Origin: Chitinophaga sp. Cy-1792 | GTDB lineage: Bacteria > Bacteroidota > Bacteroidia > Chitinophagales > Chitinophagaceae | DNA length: 64,000 bases | Direction: 5' to 3' | Assembly (NCBI RefSeq): GCF_011752935.1 | Contig: NZ_VWWO01000002.1 | Coordinates: 1,426,001 to 1,490,000 of the forward strand | Shown here: positions 55,298 through 63,844 of the stretch, one piece after another | Numbering within the stretch: position 1 is the first letter of the stretch | Layout of the letters: the number at the start of each line of letters is the position of its first letter | Position numbers and translations under genes: made by a program | The notes under the pieces: model-generated | The model's input: only the letters and a program-made list of their open reading frames with translations | Database searches by the model: none | Told to the model about the DNA's origin: nothing

Positions 55298-56125
55298 TTA
55301 CCTTGACGAATCTTGCTGGCCTTTTATAAACGCACTCACGCTTTTTCCCGTACATTTTTTGAAAAATCGTGAAAAGTAATCGGGATCATTAAAACCGAGC
55401 TCGTAAGCCAATTCTTTTACAGAAAGGGAAGAGTACTGTAGTTTCCGCTGTGCTTCAATCATTAAGCGGTTAGTGAAAAAGTCTTTTGGCGAAACACCTG
55501 CATATTCTTTTACAATCCGGTATAAACTGTTGGGAGTTAGCGCCAGTTTTTCGGCGATTACATTTACAGATGGTTGTGTTGTAAGATGGGTTTCTACCAT
55601 TAGCTTGAATTCAATAAACTTGGATAGATTGGGATTCAGGATATTTGCCGGTGCTGCGTTTTTGAAATAAGCACTATTCAGCTCTGTTAACAGGGAGTTG
55701 AGGTAAGATAATACTATTTCTGTGTCTGTCGGATGTTCGTCTATATAGAGAATCTGATTTATTATTTCAAAAACGTTGCGCACTCTCTTCCTGGCAGCAT
55801 CATCAAAAGTGATGGTTTGTGTATTTAAAGGATTAACTAAAAAGGGAAATTGCTGGGGGAGAAGTGCTAAGGTGTTTTCATCAAATAATACTTTGAAATA
55901 GGTAAGATCAGCAGTTTTTGCAGGGGGAATAAAAACCTGGTTAGGCATGGCATAAAGGAGCTGTCCGTCGGTGAGCGTGATGTCCTGCAAATCCAGGTTG
56001 TAGGTAATGGTGCCGCTGTCAATCAATACAATGAAGTAAGCAGAAAGTCTTCTGGGTTGCAGGATCTTTTGCTGCATATCAGCAGCAGGATAAGGGTTAT
56101 CGTTTGAAACAATCTTTATACTCAT
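55298..56125 (-). CDS. AraC-family transcription regulator
   Basis: A 275-residue protein with an N-terminal cupin-like region (LSAYFIVLIDSGTITYNLDLQDITLTDGQLLYAMPNQ) and a C-terminal double HTH (NVIAEKLALTPNSLYRIVKEYAGVSPKDFFTNRLMIEAQRKLQYSSLSVKELAYELGFNDPDYFSRFFKKCTGKSVSAF). It lies upstream of the SDR gene on the same strand and probably controls it. Confidence 0.92.
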   Translation of the reverse strand: MSIKIVSNDNPYPAADMQQKILQPRRLSAYFIVLIDSGTITYNLDLQDITLTDGQLLYAMPNQVFIPPAKTADLTYFKVLFDENTLALLPQQFPFLVNPLNTQTITFDDAARKRVRNVFEIINQILYIDEHPTDTEIVLSYLNSLLTELNSAYFKNAAPANILNPNLSKFIEFKLMVETHLTTQPSVNVIAEKLALTPNSLYRIVKEYAGVSPKDFFTNRLMIEAQRKLQYSSLSVKELAYELGFNDPDYFSRFFKKCTGKSVSAFIKGQQDSSR

Positions 56126-56204
56126 ACCTGGAACACTTTATGAATGATCATGCAGTAGGTAAATATGGTACAAAAGGAACGGCAGATACTTTTTAGCCGC
56201 CCCT

Positions 56205-57002
56205 TTAGAAATCTAACGTAAGTGCATATACGCTTTTTACGGGTACTTCAAATACGCTGGTTTCCTCATACCGGGAGGCTACAATGATTTTAGTAGCAGT
56301 ACCTTCCTGTTCAAAGAGCTGTTGCACCAGTTCGGGATTATTGTTATCCTTGGAAAGGTGCGACAGTAACAGGTGGGTCATATGTGCGGGACGGTGTTCG
56401 CGGAAGAGTTCCAGTGCCTGTGTATTGGAAAGGTGTCCGTGACCGCCGCGGATCCTGTTTTTCAGGAAATAGGGGTAGCGGCCCTGCTCCAGCATGGTTT
56501 CGTCGTAATTGGCTTCCAGGAAGGCGGCATGGCATTGTTTAAAATGGTGTACCAGTCGCTCACACGGGGCGCCGATATCTGTAAATACACCAATTTTAAT
56601 ATCTCTGCAACTCACTACAAAACTATGTGGCTCTACGGCATCGTGGAATTTCTGAAAAGCAGTAACTTCAAGATGGCCGATGGTAACAGGTTCGTCGGCA
56701 TTAAAGCGGCGCACCAGCGATTCTTCAATGACCACACCGCCGTGGGTCATGGTATTGGCAGTGATATATACGGGGAGCTTGTGCTTCTTTGATAATACGG
56801 CTATACCTCTGATATGGTCAGAGTGTTCATGGGAAACAAAGATGGCTTTCACCCGGCTCATGTCCAGCCCCAGACGCTTCATGCGGCGCTCTGTTTCGCG
56901 GCAGGAAATGCCGGCATCAATCAACACCGCCTCTTTGTCGTTGCCCACATAATAGCAATTTCCATTACTACCGGAATTTAATGATGTAATATATACTGAC
57001 AT
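56205..57002 (-). CDS. Metallo-beta-lactamase-fold hydrolase (YycJ/WalJ-like)
   Basis: From the ATG at 57002 the product has 265 residues. SLNSGSNGNCYYVGNDKEAVLIDAG and FVSHEHSDHIRG (HxHxDH metal site) are the usual N-terminal blocks; FHDAVEPHSFVV and HGHLSN lie later. The family (YycJ) is a 5'-3' exonuclease/phosphodiesterase of cell-wall-linked two-component loci in Firmicutes; in Bacteroidota it is found alone. The frame open to 57032 adds only 10 residues. Confidence 0.88.
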   Translation of the reverse strand: MSVYITSLNSGSNGNCYYVGNDKEAVLIDAGISCRETERRMKRLGLDMSRVKAIFVSHEHSDHIRGIAVLSKKHKLPVYITANTMTHGGVVIEESLVRRFNADEPVTIGHLEVTAFQKFHDAVEPHSFVVSCRDIKIGVFTDIGAPCERLVHHFKQCHAAFLEANYDETMLEQGRYPYFLKNRIRGGHGHLSNTQALELFREHRPAHMTHLLLSHLSKDNNNPELVQQLFEQEGTATKIIVASRYEETSVFEVPVKSVYALTLDF

Positions 57003-57150
57003 GATTTTGCAAAGAAACCTGATTTTTGACAATTCTTAAAATCTAATCGTAAAGTCAAGATAGATGCAGAATTAAGCAATATCACACCACTTTACGCTGG
57101 TTTTTTTGGCTTAATTTGCCTGTTTGGAAACATGCTAACTTCTTTGAACT

Positions 57151-59433
57151 ATGATCAAACCATTTAAGGTTGTTGTTGCTGCTATGCTGTGCGCTTTACA
57201 TGCTTCCGCACAGGATACTGATCCCGCACGATATCCGCTGATTCCTTACCCACAGGAGATCAGCACCGGAGCCGGGAATTTTTATATTAACAAAAACACG
57301 CATGTTGTGAGTCCGGCTATTTTTGCCAATGAGCTCAAACAACTGCAGGGCATCTTTACACAGTATACCGGCAAAGCCTTGTCTGTAGCTGCTAAGGCGG
57401 CCAATGGCACCATTGTGCTGGTGCAGAACAAATCTATCACCGGAGAAGAGGAGTATACCCTCGATATCACCCCGGAACGCGTTACCCTTGCTGCCCGCAC
57501 CAGCACCGGTATCTTCCGCGGTATCGAAACTATCCGCCAGCTCCTGCCACTGGATGCCCGTGAAAAAGGCGCTTTCTTCCTGCCTGCCGCTCATATTAAA
57601 GATCATCCTATGTATGGATGGCGCGGTATGCACCTGGACGTAGCCCGACATTTCTTCTCTATCAGTTATGTGAAGAAATACATCGACCGTCTCGCGCTCT
57701 ACAAAATGAATAAGCTGCACCTGCATCTTACCGATGACCAGGGCTGGAGAATCGAGATAAAGAAATACCCGCTGCTGACGCAAAACGGCGCCTGGAGAGA
57801 ATATAATAACCAGGATTCTGTTTGTATAGAGAAGTCGAAAGACAACCCTGACATGGCACTGGATACAGAGCATATTATCCATAAAAATGGTAAAACCCTG
57901 TATGGTGGCTTCTATACCCAGGCACAGATGCGTGATATCATTGCCTATGCGGCAGCACGTCACGTAGAGATCATTCCGGAAATAGATATGCCGGGCCATA
58001 TGATGATGGCCATCAAATCTTACCCTTTCCTGGCCTGCAGCACAGAAAACGGCTGGGGGAAAACCTTCTCCACGCCAATATGCCCTTGTAACGAAAGCAC
58101 CTTCAAATTTGCCGAAGATGTATTTACAGAGATAGCAGCCCTTTTTCCTTCCCAATACATCCACCTGGGTGCGGATGAGGTAGAAAAAACCAGCTGGGAG
58201 AAAGCACCGCAGTGCGCCGAAGTGATGAAGGCCAATAACCTAAAAACCGTAGAAGAACTGCAGAGCTATTTTGTAAAACGTATGGAGAAATTCTTTAACT
58301 CCAAAGGCAAAAAGCTCATCGGATGGGACGAAATCCTGGAAGGTGGTATCAGTCCTACCGCCGTGCTGATGTACTGGCGCTCCTGGGTGCCTAAAGCGCC
58401 GATAGAAGCGGCAAAACATGGTAATAAGGTGATCATGACGCCAGGTAACCCACTGTACTTCGACGGGGTTCCTGACAGAAATTCCATCTCCAACGTATAT
58501 CATTTCGAACCGGTGCCTAAAGCACTCACCGCAGAAGAAGCGAAGTTCATCATCGGTGCACAGGCCAACCTGTGGACAGAATGGATTGCTTCTGAAAAAC
58601 GCGCCGACTACATGGTGATGCCTCGTATGACCGCGCTGGCAGAGGTTTTATGGACACATCAGCAGCGCTACGACAGCTACCTGCAGCGTCTCAATACCCA
58701 TTATACCCTCCTGGATGATATGGGTGTTCATTACAGAATGCCGGATCTGGAAGGCTTTACAGAGGATAATGTGTTTGTAGATAAAGGTAAACTGGAAGTT
58801 ATCAAACCTGCGCTGAAAGGTATTACCGTAAGATATACCACGGATGGCAGCATTCCTGATGCCAACGCCACTGAACTGACCGGCAGCCTGGAAGTTACCC
58901 GTCCTGAAACGATTAAGCTGGCTGCCTTCTCCCGTTATAACAACAGGGGAGACATCTACACCCTTAAATACCGCCAGCAGAACTACCTGCAGCCGGTAAG
59001 TACAAACGGTGTACAGAACGGTTTACAGCTGGATTACTTCAAAGGAACTTTCAAGAGCGTTACCAAAATCAAGCAGGACAAAGACAGCACCATGACCACG
59101 CCCAACATGTTCATTCCTGTGGAGCTGGGCCAGGGTGGCAAACCTTTCGGTGCTAAACTGCACGGTTACATCGATGTGCCTGAAACTGGCATCTACAGCT
59201 TCTATCTGACTGTTGATGACGGAGGTATCCTCTACATCGGCGATAACGAGGTAGTTAATAACGACGGCTGGCATGCTCCTATGCAGAAAAGCGGTCAGGC
59301 GGCCCTACAGAAAGGATTACACCCCGTACTGGTGTCTTTCGTGGAAGGCGGTGGTGGTTTCACCCTCAAGCTGGAATACAGTCTGAATGGCGGTAAAATC
59401 CTGCCGGTGCCTGATTCCTGGTACAAACATTAA
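57151..59433 (+). CDS. GH20 beta-N-acetylhexosaminidase with C-terminal PA14-like domain, secreted
   Basis: A 760-residue protein with a signal peptide (to about residue 21). GH20b N-terminal domain (about 27-150), then the catalytic barrel with YGWRGMHLDVARHF, HLTDDQGWRIE, PEIDMPGH and HLGADEVEK, where Asp342-Glu343 are the catalytic pair. A chitobiase-type C-terminal region (about 560-620) and a PA14-like sandwich (about 625-755, YFKGTFKSVTKIKQDKDSTM, GILYIGDNEVVNNDGWH) follow. It releases terminal GlcNAc or GalNAc. Confidence 0.94.
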   Translation: MIKPFKVVVAAMLCALHASAQDTDPARYPLIPYPQEISTGAGNFYINKNTHVVSPAIFANELKQLQGIFTQYTGKALSVAAKAANGTIVLVQNKSITGEEEYTLDITPERVTLAARTSTGIFRGIETIRQLLPLDAREKGAFFLPAAHIKDHPMYGWRGMHLDVARHFFSISYVKKYIDRLALYKMNKLHLHLTDDQGWRIEIKKYPLLTQNGAWREYNNQDSVCIEKSKDNPDMALDTEHIIHKNGKTLYGGFYTQAQMRDIIAYAAARHVEIIPEIDMPGHMMMAIKSYPFLACSTENGWGKTFSTPICPCNESTFKFAEDVFTEIAALFPSQYIHLGADEVEKTSWEKAPQCAEVMKANNLKTVEELQSYFVKRMEKFFNSKGKKLIGWDEILEGGISPTAVLMYWRSWVPKAPIEAAKHGNKVIMTPGNPLYFDGVPDRNSISNVYHFEPVPKALTAEEAKFIIGAQANLWTEWIASEKRADYMVMPRMTALAEVLWTHQQRYDSYLQRLNTHYTLLDDMGVHYRMPDLEGFTEDNVFVDKGKLEVIKPALKGITVRYTTDGSIPDANATELTGSLEVTRPETIKLAAFSRYNNRGDIYTLKYRQQNYLQPVSTNGVQNGLQLDYFKGTFKSVTKIKQDKDSTMTTPNMFIPVELGQGGKPFGAKLHGYIDVPETGIYSFYLTVDDGGILYIGDNEVVNNDGWHAPMQKSGQAALQKGLHPVLVSFVEGGGGFTLKLEYSLNGGKILPVPDSWYKH

Positions 59434-59463
59434 TGCAATAACGGTAGCCCGTTTCTCATAAGC

Positions 59464-59499
59464 AAAATAGCCGTCTCTACACGTAGAGGCGGCTATTTT
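59464..59499. terminator. Bidirectional terminator between GH20 and the cytochrome operon
   Basis: A 17-bp stem with one G-T pair (AAAATAGCCGTCTCTAC and GTAGAGGCGGCTATTTT) flanked by A- and T-runs. Both converging genes end at it. Confidence 0.8.
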
Positions 59500-59516
59500 T
59501 TTATCTGCATAAAATC

Positions 59517-60047
59517 TTATTTATCATCTTTGACATGTTTCTCATAACTCTTGATATTCACCAGGAATACCAGTAGAATGATCATTACAACGATCAGCAT
59601 TACATAGGCGATCATAAACGGCATGTTATAAATGGTAAGCGGCATCAGGTTGGGCTGCTTCTCGCCGGGCCTGGAAAATGGGGCTTCCTCTTTAGGCGCA
59701 TTGCTGGCCTCGTCCTTGATATAGGCCAGTATATCCCGTATCTGGTCGTCGTTCAGGTCGGGATGGTCAGGCATAACGATCTGCGCATTCTGGTTGAAAA
59801 CCTCCAGGGCAGCTTTGTCGCCGGACTTCACCATGGCCTGTGATCCTTTTACAAAGCTGATGATCCATGCTTCCGGATGCCGTTCGTCTACACCTGCCAA
59901 TGCCGGCCCCGTCAGCTTCTGGTTCACATTATGGCAGGAAGCACATCTCGCCTGAAACAGCATTTTACCATCTTTGGGATCTGCCGCGAATGCGGTGCTT
60001 AAAAGGCAACACCAGATAACGGTAATGAATATACGCCTACATTTCAT
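59517..60047 (-). CDS. Cytochrome c, membrane-bound
   Basis: A 176-residue protein with a signal peptide (to about residue 21) and a single CxxCH haem site (CASCH, Cys35-His39). The methionine ligand is probably in IVMPDHP. A C-terminal helix (PFMIAYVMLIVVMIILLVFLV) anchors it. It is the last gene of the oxidase operon and overlaps the SCO1 gene by 11 bases, so it is likely an electron donor to the oxidase. Confidence 0.92.
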   Translation of the reverse strand: MKCRRIFITVIWCCLLSTAFAADPKDGKMLFQARCASCHNVNQKLTGPALAGVDERHPEAWIISFVKGSQAMVKSGDKAALEVFNQNAQIVMPDHPDLNDDQIRDILAYIKDEASNAPKEEAPFSRPGEKQPNLMPLTIYNMPFMIAYVMLIVVMIILLVFLVNIKSYEKHVKDDK

Positions 60048-60690
60048 GTTGTAATTTTTTTATGTCAGACAACAACTGATCTACTTCCCTGGCAGCCGTA
60101 CCGTTATAGAATCCACGGATACGTTGCAGTTTATCTAGCAGTACCAGCCTGTCGCTATGGATAAAATCCGTTTCCCCGCCATCGCCGTCTGTGGCGGTGA
60201 TATATAAACCCTTGCGGGCAAACAGGTACAGGGCTTTTTTATCTCCCGTCAATAATCTCCAGCGGGGGTGCAGCACATCGTATTGCAAACTATAGGCATG
60301 CAATCGCTGTGGTGTATCGCGTTTGGGATCTACCGTAAACGATAAAATCAGTACAGAATCACCGGTAGCGTTTTGTACGCGCTGGAGCTGCTCCATCATC
60401 TGCGGACAAACTTTCGGGCAGCTGGTAAAAAAGTAATTTGCCACCACAATTTTGTCCTGCATCACCGCATTGGTAACGGGCAGGCTGTCCTGATCCCGGA
60501 AGTTGAATGCTGGCATGGCTGCCGGCGTTTTCTCATCGCTGTTGATGATGGTGTTGCCTGCGTATACGGGTAGATGACCGAATTTATGTTCCAGCACGCG
60601 TACGATGCCGTAAACAAGTAATGGAACGACAATAAGCACTGTCAGAAAGACTTTCCACGAACCGGTCATATGTGAGCGTCTGATATCCAT
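60037..60690 (-). CDS. SCO1/SenC-family copper-chaperone-like protein
   Basis: A 217-residue protein with an N-terminal membrane helix (WKVFLTVLIVVPLLVYGIV). The thioredoxin-like fold carries FTSCPKVCPQMM (Cys pair) and DFIHSDRLVLLD (copper-binding His). SCO1 proteins deliver copper to CuA of cytochrome oxidase subunit II, which is encoded in the same operon. Confidence 0.93.
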   Translation of the reverse strand: MDIRRSHMTGSWKVFLTVLIVVPLLVYGIVRVLEHKFGHLPVYAGNTIINSDEKTPAAMPAFNFRDQDSLPVTNAVMQDKIVVANYFFTSCPKVCPQMMEQLQRVQNATGDSVLILSFTVDPKRDTPQRLHAYSLQYDVLHPRWRLLTGDKKALYLFARKGLYITATDGDGGETDFIHSDRLVLLDKLQRIRGFYNGTAAREVDQLLSDIKKLQHEM

Positions 60691-60692
60691 GC

Positions 60693-62372
60693 TTATTGTT
60701 TTTGTACAACAGGAGTAGGGTCAGTAGGAATATAAGGCGGTGCTTTCCTGCCTGTATTATTCAGCGCATCGCTGATAGCGGGCAGGTAGGCCAGGAAGAT
60801 GATCAGCCCCATCAGCAGCAGCCATGGCCGGAAGGTATCCAGTACGGGAATGCGCTTCTCTTCGTGCAGCGACTCACTCTCCGGAAATGCTATCTCCGGC
60901 TCCATAGTACGCTTGCGGAAGAAGGTGCCAAAGAATACAATGAAGTACAGGAACCCGGCCACAAACATGATGCCGCCACCTGCAAGGCCCAGCATACTGG
61001 ATATCACCCAATACGGATGAAACTGGTCGCTGGCGGGGTTCAGATAAGTGAGCCCCATATTGGTGCGGCGGGGTTCTCCCATCAATCCTCCCCACATCAG
61101 GCCCACAGAGAATATTAATACGCCTACTGTCCAGAGATAGGGGATGATGGTATTGATGACCGGCAGAAAGATTTTTTTGCCTGTCAGCTGAGAACATAGA
61201 AAGATGGACATCCCAAGGATGGCCAGGAATACGGGGCCGGCCACGGTCAGGTGGAAATGCCCCGGTATGAAGGAGGTATTATGAACCACGTTGTTCAGGG
61301 AGTAAGAAGCATTTACCAGGCCGGTGAGTCCACCGAAGATGAACAGGATGAGTCCATTGATCAGGTAGCCGAAGAGGAAGACGTCTTTCCGGAAGAAAGG
61401 CAGTTTCCATATCCAGTTGTAAATGCCTTTGGCACCACGGAGGCGTGCGGCATATTCCAGCGAAGCCGCTATGGTGAAGGCGGTGATAAAGCTGGGCAGT
61501 GCCACCCCGAATGTCAGTAAGGACTGTGTCAGTTTAATACCGCGGCCAATGGAAGGGTCTCCGAACTGGTGGTGTACCCCGATGGGGATAGACAGCAGCA
61601 GGAAGATGAAGAATGCGATTCTGCCGGCGGTGCCGGAGTATAGCTTGCCACCGGCCAGCTTTGGCAGCATGGTATAGAACATGATATAGGAGGGCAGGAG
61701 CCAGAAATAAACCAGCGCATGGCCGAAGAACCAGAAGAGGGTGCGTGCCAGGGGCACGTTAACGCCGGCGGTCCAGCCGAGGCTCCAGGGCACCAGTAAA
61801 ATCAGTACTTCATAGGCAACTGCCAGTGTACAAACGAACCATATGGTGAAATTGACCAGCGTGCCGATTACAGCCAGCGGCGTATTGATGGTTTTATGTT
61901 CGCGTTTCCATCTCACATAAATAACAGACCAGTCGAAAAATGCCACCCAGGAACCTACGATCAGCATGGCTGTACCAATGTAGAAAGCGGGATGGGCCTT
62001 CAGCGGCGGGTAAAAAGTATATAGCACAGAGGCTTTCCCGGATAACATGGCCCATGCCGCCAGCAGCGTACCGATAACCATCAGCCACATCGACAGGGCA
62101 GTAGCTTTTTTGCCAGGTTCCTGTTTAAGATAATAGGCTATGGTAGCGTGTCCGAAGGCCACTGCGAAGAAGGTGGTCAGCACAATGGCATTGATAACGC
62201 CATGAAGGGTAAGGCCCTGGTAATAGTCCAGTTTGGCTACAGCCGACTGATGGATAACCCCTGCGCGGTAGATCACCTGCATCAGGCCGTGGTAGATACC
62301 GATGGTGAGTAATAATACCGGAACAAATAATTCTACAAGAATTGTATTTCTTAAAAACCTGCTTACCTGCAT
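60693..62372 (-). CDS. Haem-copper oxidase subunit I (ba3/B-type-like)
   Basis: A 559-residue polytopic protein with many membrane helices. Histidine-bearing stretches fit haem and CuB ligands (LTLHGVINAIVLTTFFAVAFGHA, WFFGHALVYFWLLPSY, GVHHQFGDPSIG, FIPGHFHLTVAGPVFL). The order with a short subunit II and a subunit IIa fits the B-type (ba3) group rather than caa3. 3 bases separate it from subunit II. Confidence 0.93.
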   Translation of the reverse strand: MQVSRFLRNTILVELFVPVLLLTIGIYHGLMQVIYRAGVIHQSAVAKLDYYQGLTLHGVINAIVLTTFFAVAFGHATIAYYLKQEPGKKATALSMWLMVIGTLLAAWAMLSGKASVLYTFYPPLKAHPAFYIGTAMLIVGSWVAFFDWSVIYVRWKREHKTINTPLAVIGTLVNFTIWFVCTLAVAYEVLILLVPWSLGWTAGVNVPLARTLFWFFGHALVYFWLLPSYIMFYTMLPKLAGGKLYSGTAGRIAFFIFLLLSIPIGVHHQFGDPSIGRGIKLTQSLLTFGVALPSFITAFTIAASLEYAARLRGAKGIYNWIWKLPFFRKDVFLFGYLINGLILFIFGGLTGLVNASYSLNNVVHNTSFIPGHFHLTVAGPVFLAILGMSIFLCSQLTGKKIFLPVINTIIPYLWTVGVLIFSVGLMWGGLMGEPRRTNMGLTYLNPASDQFHPYWVISSMLGLAGGGIMFVAGFLYFIVFFGTFFRKRTMEPEIAFPESESLHEEKRIPVLDTFRPWLLLMGLIIFLAYLPAISDALNNTGRKAPPYIPTDPTPVVQKQ

Positions 62373-62375
62373 AGT

Positions 62376-62831
62376 TTACTTTTTTTTCGGATAGTTGACA
62401 ATAATTTCCGCCTGCATGTTCTGGTGGCCGGTGCCGCAGTATTCGTGGCATACCACCTTGTAAACGCCGGGTTTATCAAAGTGGATCGTGGTTTTGCTTA
62501 CGCCTCCGGGGACAGCCATTAGGTTTACATTTTTATTGTAGATATCGAAGCCATGGACCACATCATGGGAGGTAACGAACAGGTCTACATCACTGCCAAC
62601 GGGGATATAGGCTATAGCGGGTTCGAAGGTCCACATCCTGGCTACATAAAAGATCTGGTAGGTCGATTTGTCCAGCTGTTCCACCCGGGCCGTTTCGTAG
62701 GTTTTATCGTAGGGCAGACATTCGGTAACATCGGCCTTTTTGGCGCCCAGTGCGTAGAACAGGGAGAATATGAAGAGTCCCATCACGATCAGGGAGGTGA
62801 TAATGATTCTTTTCTCAAAAATGTCGATCAT
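62376..62831 (-). CDS. Cytochrome oxidase subunit II with CuA site
   Basis: A 151-residue protein: one N-terminal membrane helix (IIITSLIVMGLFIFSLFYAL) and a cupredoxin domain. CuA ligands are visible in SHDVVHGFDI and VVCHEYCGTGHQNM (C-x3-C, His and Met). The short form fits ba3-type oxidase. Confidence 0.93.
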   Translation of the reverse strand: MIDIFEKRIIITSLIVMGLFIFSLFYALGAKKADVTECLPYDKTYETARVEQLDKSTYQIFYVARMWTFEPAIAYIPVGSDVDLFVTSHDVVHGFDIYNKNVNLMAVPGGVSKTTIHFDKPGVYKVVCHEYCGTGHQNMQAEIIVNYPKKK

Positions 62832-62843
62832 AAGCCCGTGTTT

Positions 62844-62969
62844 TTAGATCCTGGATAACATAAGAAAGTAGATACCGAACCAGATGATCAGTCCGAGGGT
62901 TATCAATAGGGCGAAGAAAGCGATGGCCCCGCGTGGAACGAATTTTTCGGAGTTTTCCTGCTGTTGCAT
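62844..62969 (-). CDS. Cytochrome oxidase subunit IIa-like single-helix peptide
   Basis: A 41-residue frame (ATG at 62969): MQQQENSEKFVPRGAIAFF, then ALLITLGLIIWFGIYFLML, ending SRI. It has one membrane helix and lies 12 bases before the subunit II ATG on the same strand, matching the small subunit IIa of ba3-type oxidases, which is often missed in annotation. Confidence 0.75.
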   Translation of the reverse strand: MQQQENSEKFVPRGAIAFFALLITLGLIIWFGIYFLMLSRI

Positions 62970-63087
62970 ACTTTCGGTTTTGGTTTTTACACGTTACGAG
63001 TAATAACCATCAGCAGCAGGGAATTGTTTATATGGGAGATTTCTCTTATTTCGGGAAATATATATATGAGAATTTGGGGTAATTATG

Positions 63088-63206
63088 TATTTTTGCGCTC
63101 CATCTGAAGCATTTTAATAGTGATATTTAAGATACACGCAGATCCGGTACCGTACTAAAAAGGCTTCTCAGGGCCTCCAAGGCGATACGCAGGGTCTGCG
63201 TTTTTT
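63088..63206 (+). ncRNA. Candidate small structured RNA with alternative pairing
   Basis: TATTTTTG at 63088-63095 resembles the Bacteroidota -7 promoter element, though no well-spaced -33 box is seen. Downstream, CTGCGT (63196-63201) before a T-run can pair either with the adjacent ACGCAG (63187-63192) or, as a 10-bp stem with one G-T pair, with ACGCAGATCC at 63136-63145. It ends in TTTTTT, in a region between the oxidase operon and the lipoprotein gene on the opposite strand. No known RNA family was recognised. Confidence 0.3.
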
Positions 63207-63208
63207 AT

Positions 63209-63730
63209 TTATGGATGTTTCAGTACAGGGAATGATTCGATGGCGGCATCACCGCCGTAATTTTTTTCTTCCGGTTCCATATTTTCTTTGGTCCATAGTT
63301 TCCAGATGCCTACCCGGTTATTTTTGAACCGCACGCCCTGTTCTTTCAGGCGGTTGCCGGCAAACCAGGTAGTGATGCCATAGCCTTCATTTTTATAAAA
63401 GAGCCCTTCGAAGGCTGGATTACCATTTTCACAGCGTTCGCGGCGGAACTCAAAATCTCTGTCTATACTATAAAAAATTTCATAGCGCAGTATATCGTGA
63501 TCGAATCCCCTGGTAGAGAGCAGGTGTTTATCATGATACTGTTCCACTACCTTGTGGGTACTATCTTCATTGTAGGAGTAGGCGATACTGTCTGGCGCCA
63601 TACCGGCCTGTTCCAGTATAGTACTTTTGGTATGCTCATACCAGTGCCGGTGGGCTACGGCTGTTTGTTGGCGCTCGCAGGCAGCAAATATCGGAAGCGA
63701 TAGAATAAGAATTGGTAACCTTGGTTTCAT
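63209..63730 (-). CDS. Lipoprotein of unknown function (toxin-antitoxin MORN-like repeat)
   Basis: From the ATG at 63730 the product has 173 residues. A lipobox (FAAC) follows the hydrophobic leader MKPRLPILILSLPIFA. The C-terminal half has a MORN-like pattern (ENGNPAFEGLFYKNEGYGIT, GNRLKEQGVRFKNNRVGIWKLW). Function unknown. The frame continues upstream to 63796, but the later start gives a proper lipoprotein leader. Confidence 0.72.
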   Translation of the reverse strand: MKPRLPILILSLPIFAACERQQTAVAHRHWYEHTKSTILEQAGMAPDSIAYSYNEDSTHKVVEQYHDKHLLSTRGFDHDILRYEIFYSIDRDFEFRRERCENGNPAFEGLFYKNEGYGITTWFAGNRLKEQGVRFKNNRVGIWKLWTKENMEPEEKNYGGDAAIESFPVLKHP

Positions 63731-63844
63731 CAATGGTTTTTTAATGGGCCTTACACAAATTATATTCTTTTTGGATAAACGGTTATTAATCTCCACTATA
63801 ATTACCTAGTTTTCTGAAATCTTTAACAAGTATACGTTCCCGTT

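Noticed and set aside
57196..58164. 322-codon frame on the minus strand inside the GH20 gene
   Set aside because: It lies wholly antisense to a GH20 gene with clear motifs; no family pattern in its translation.
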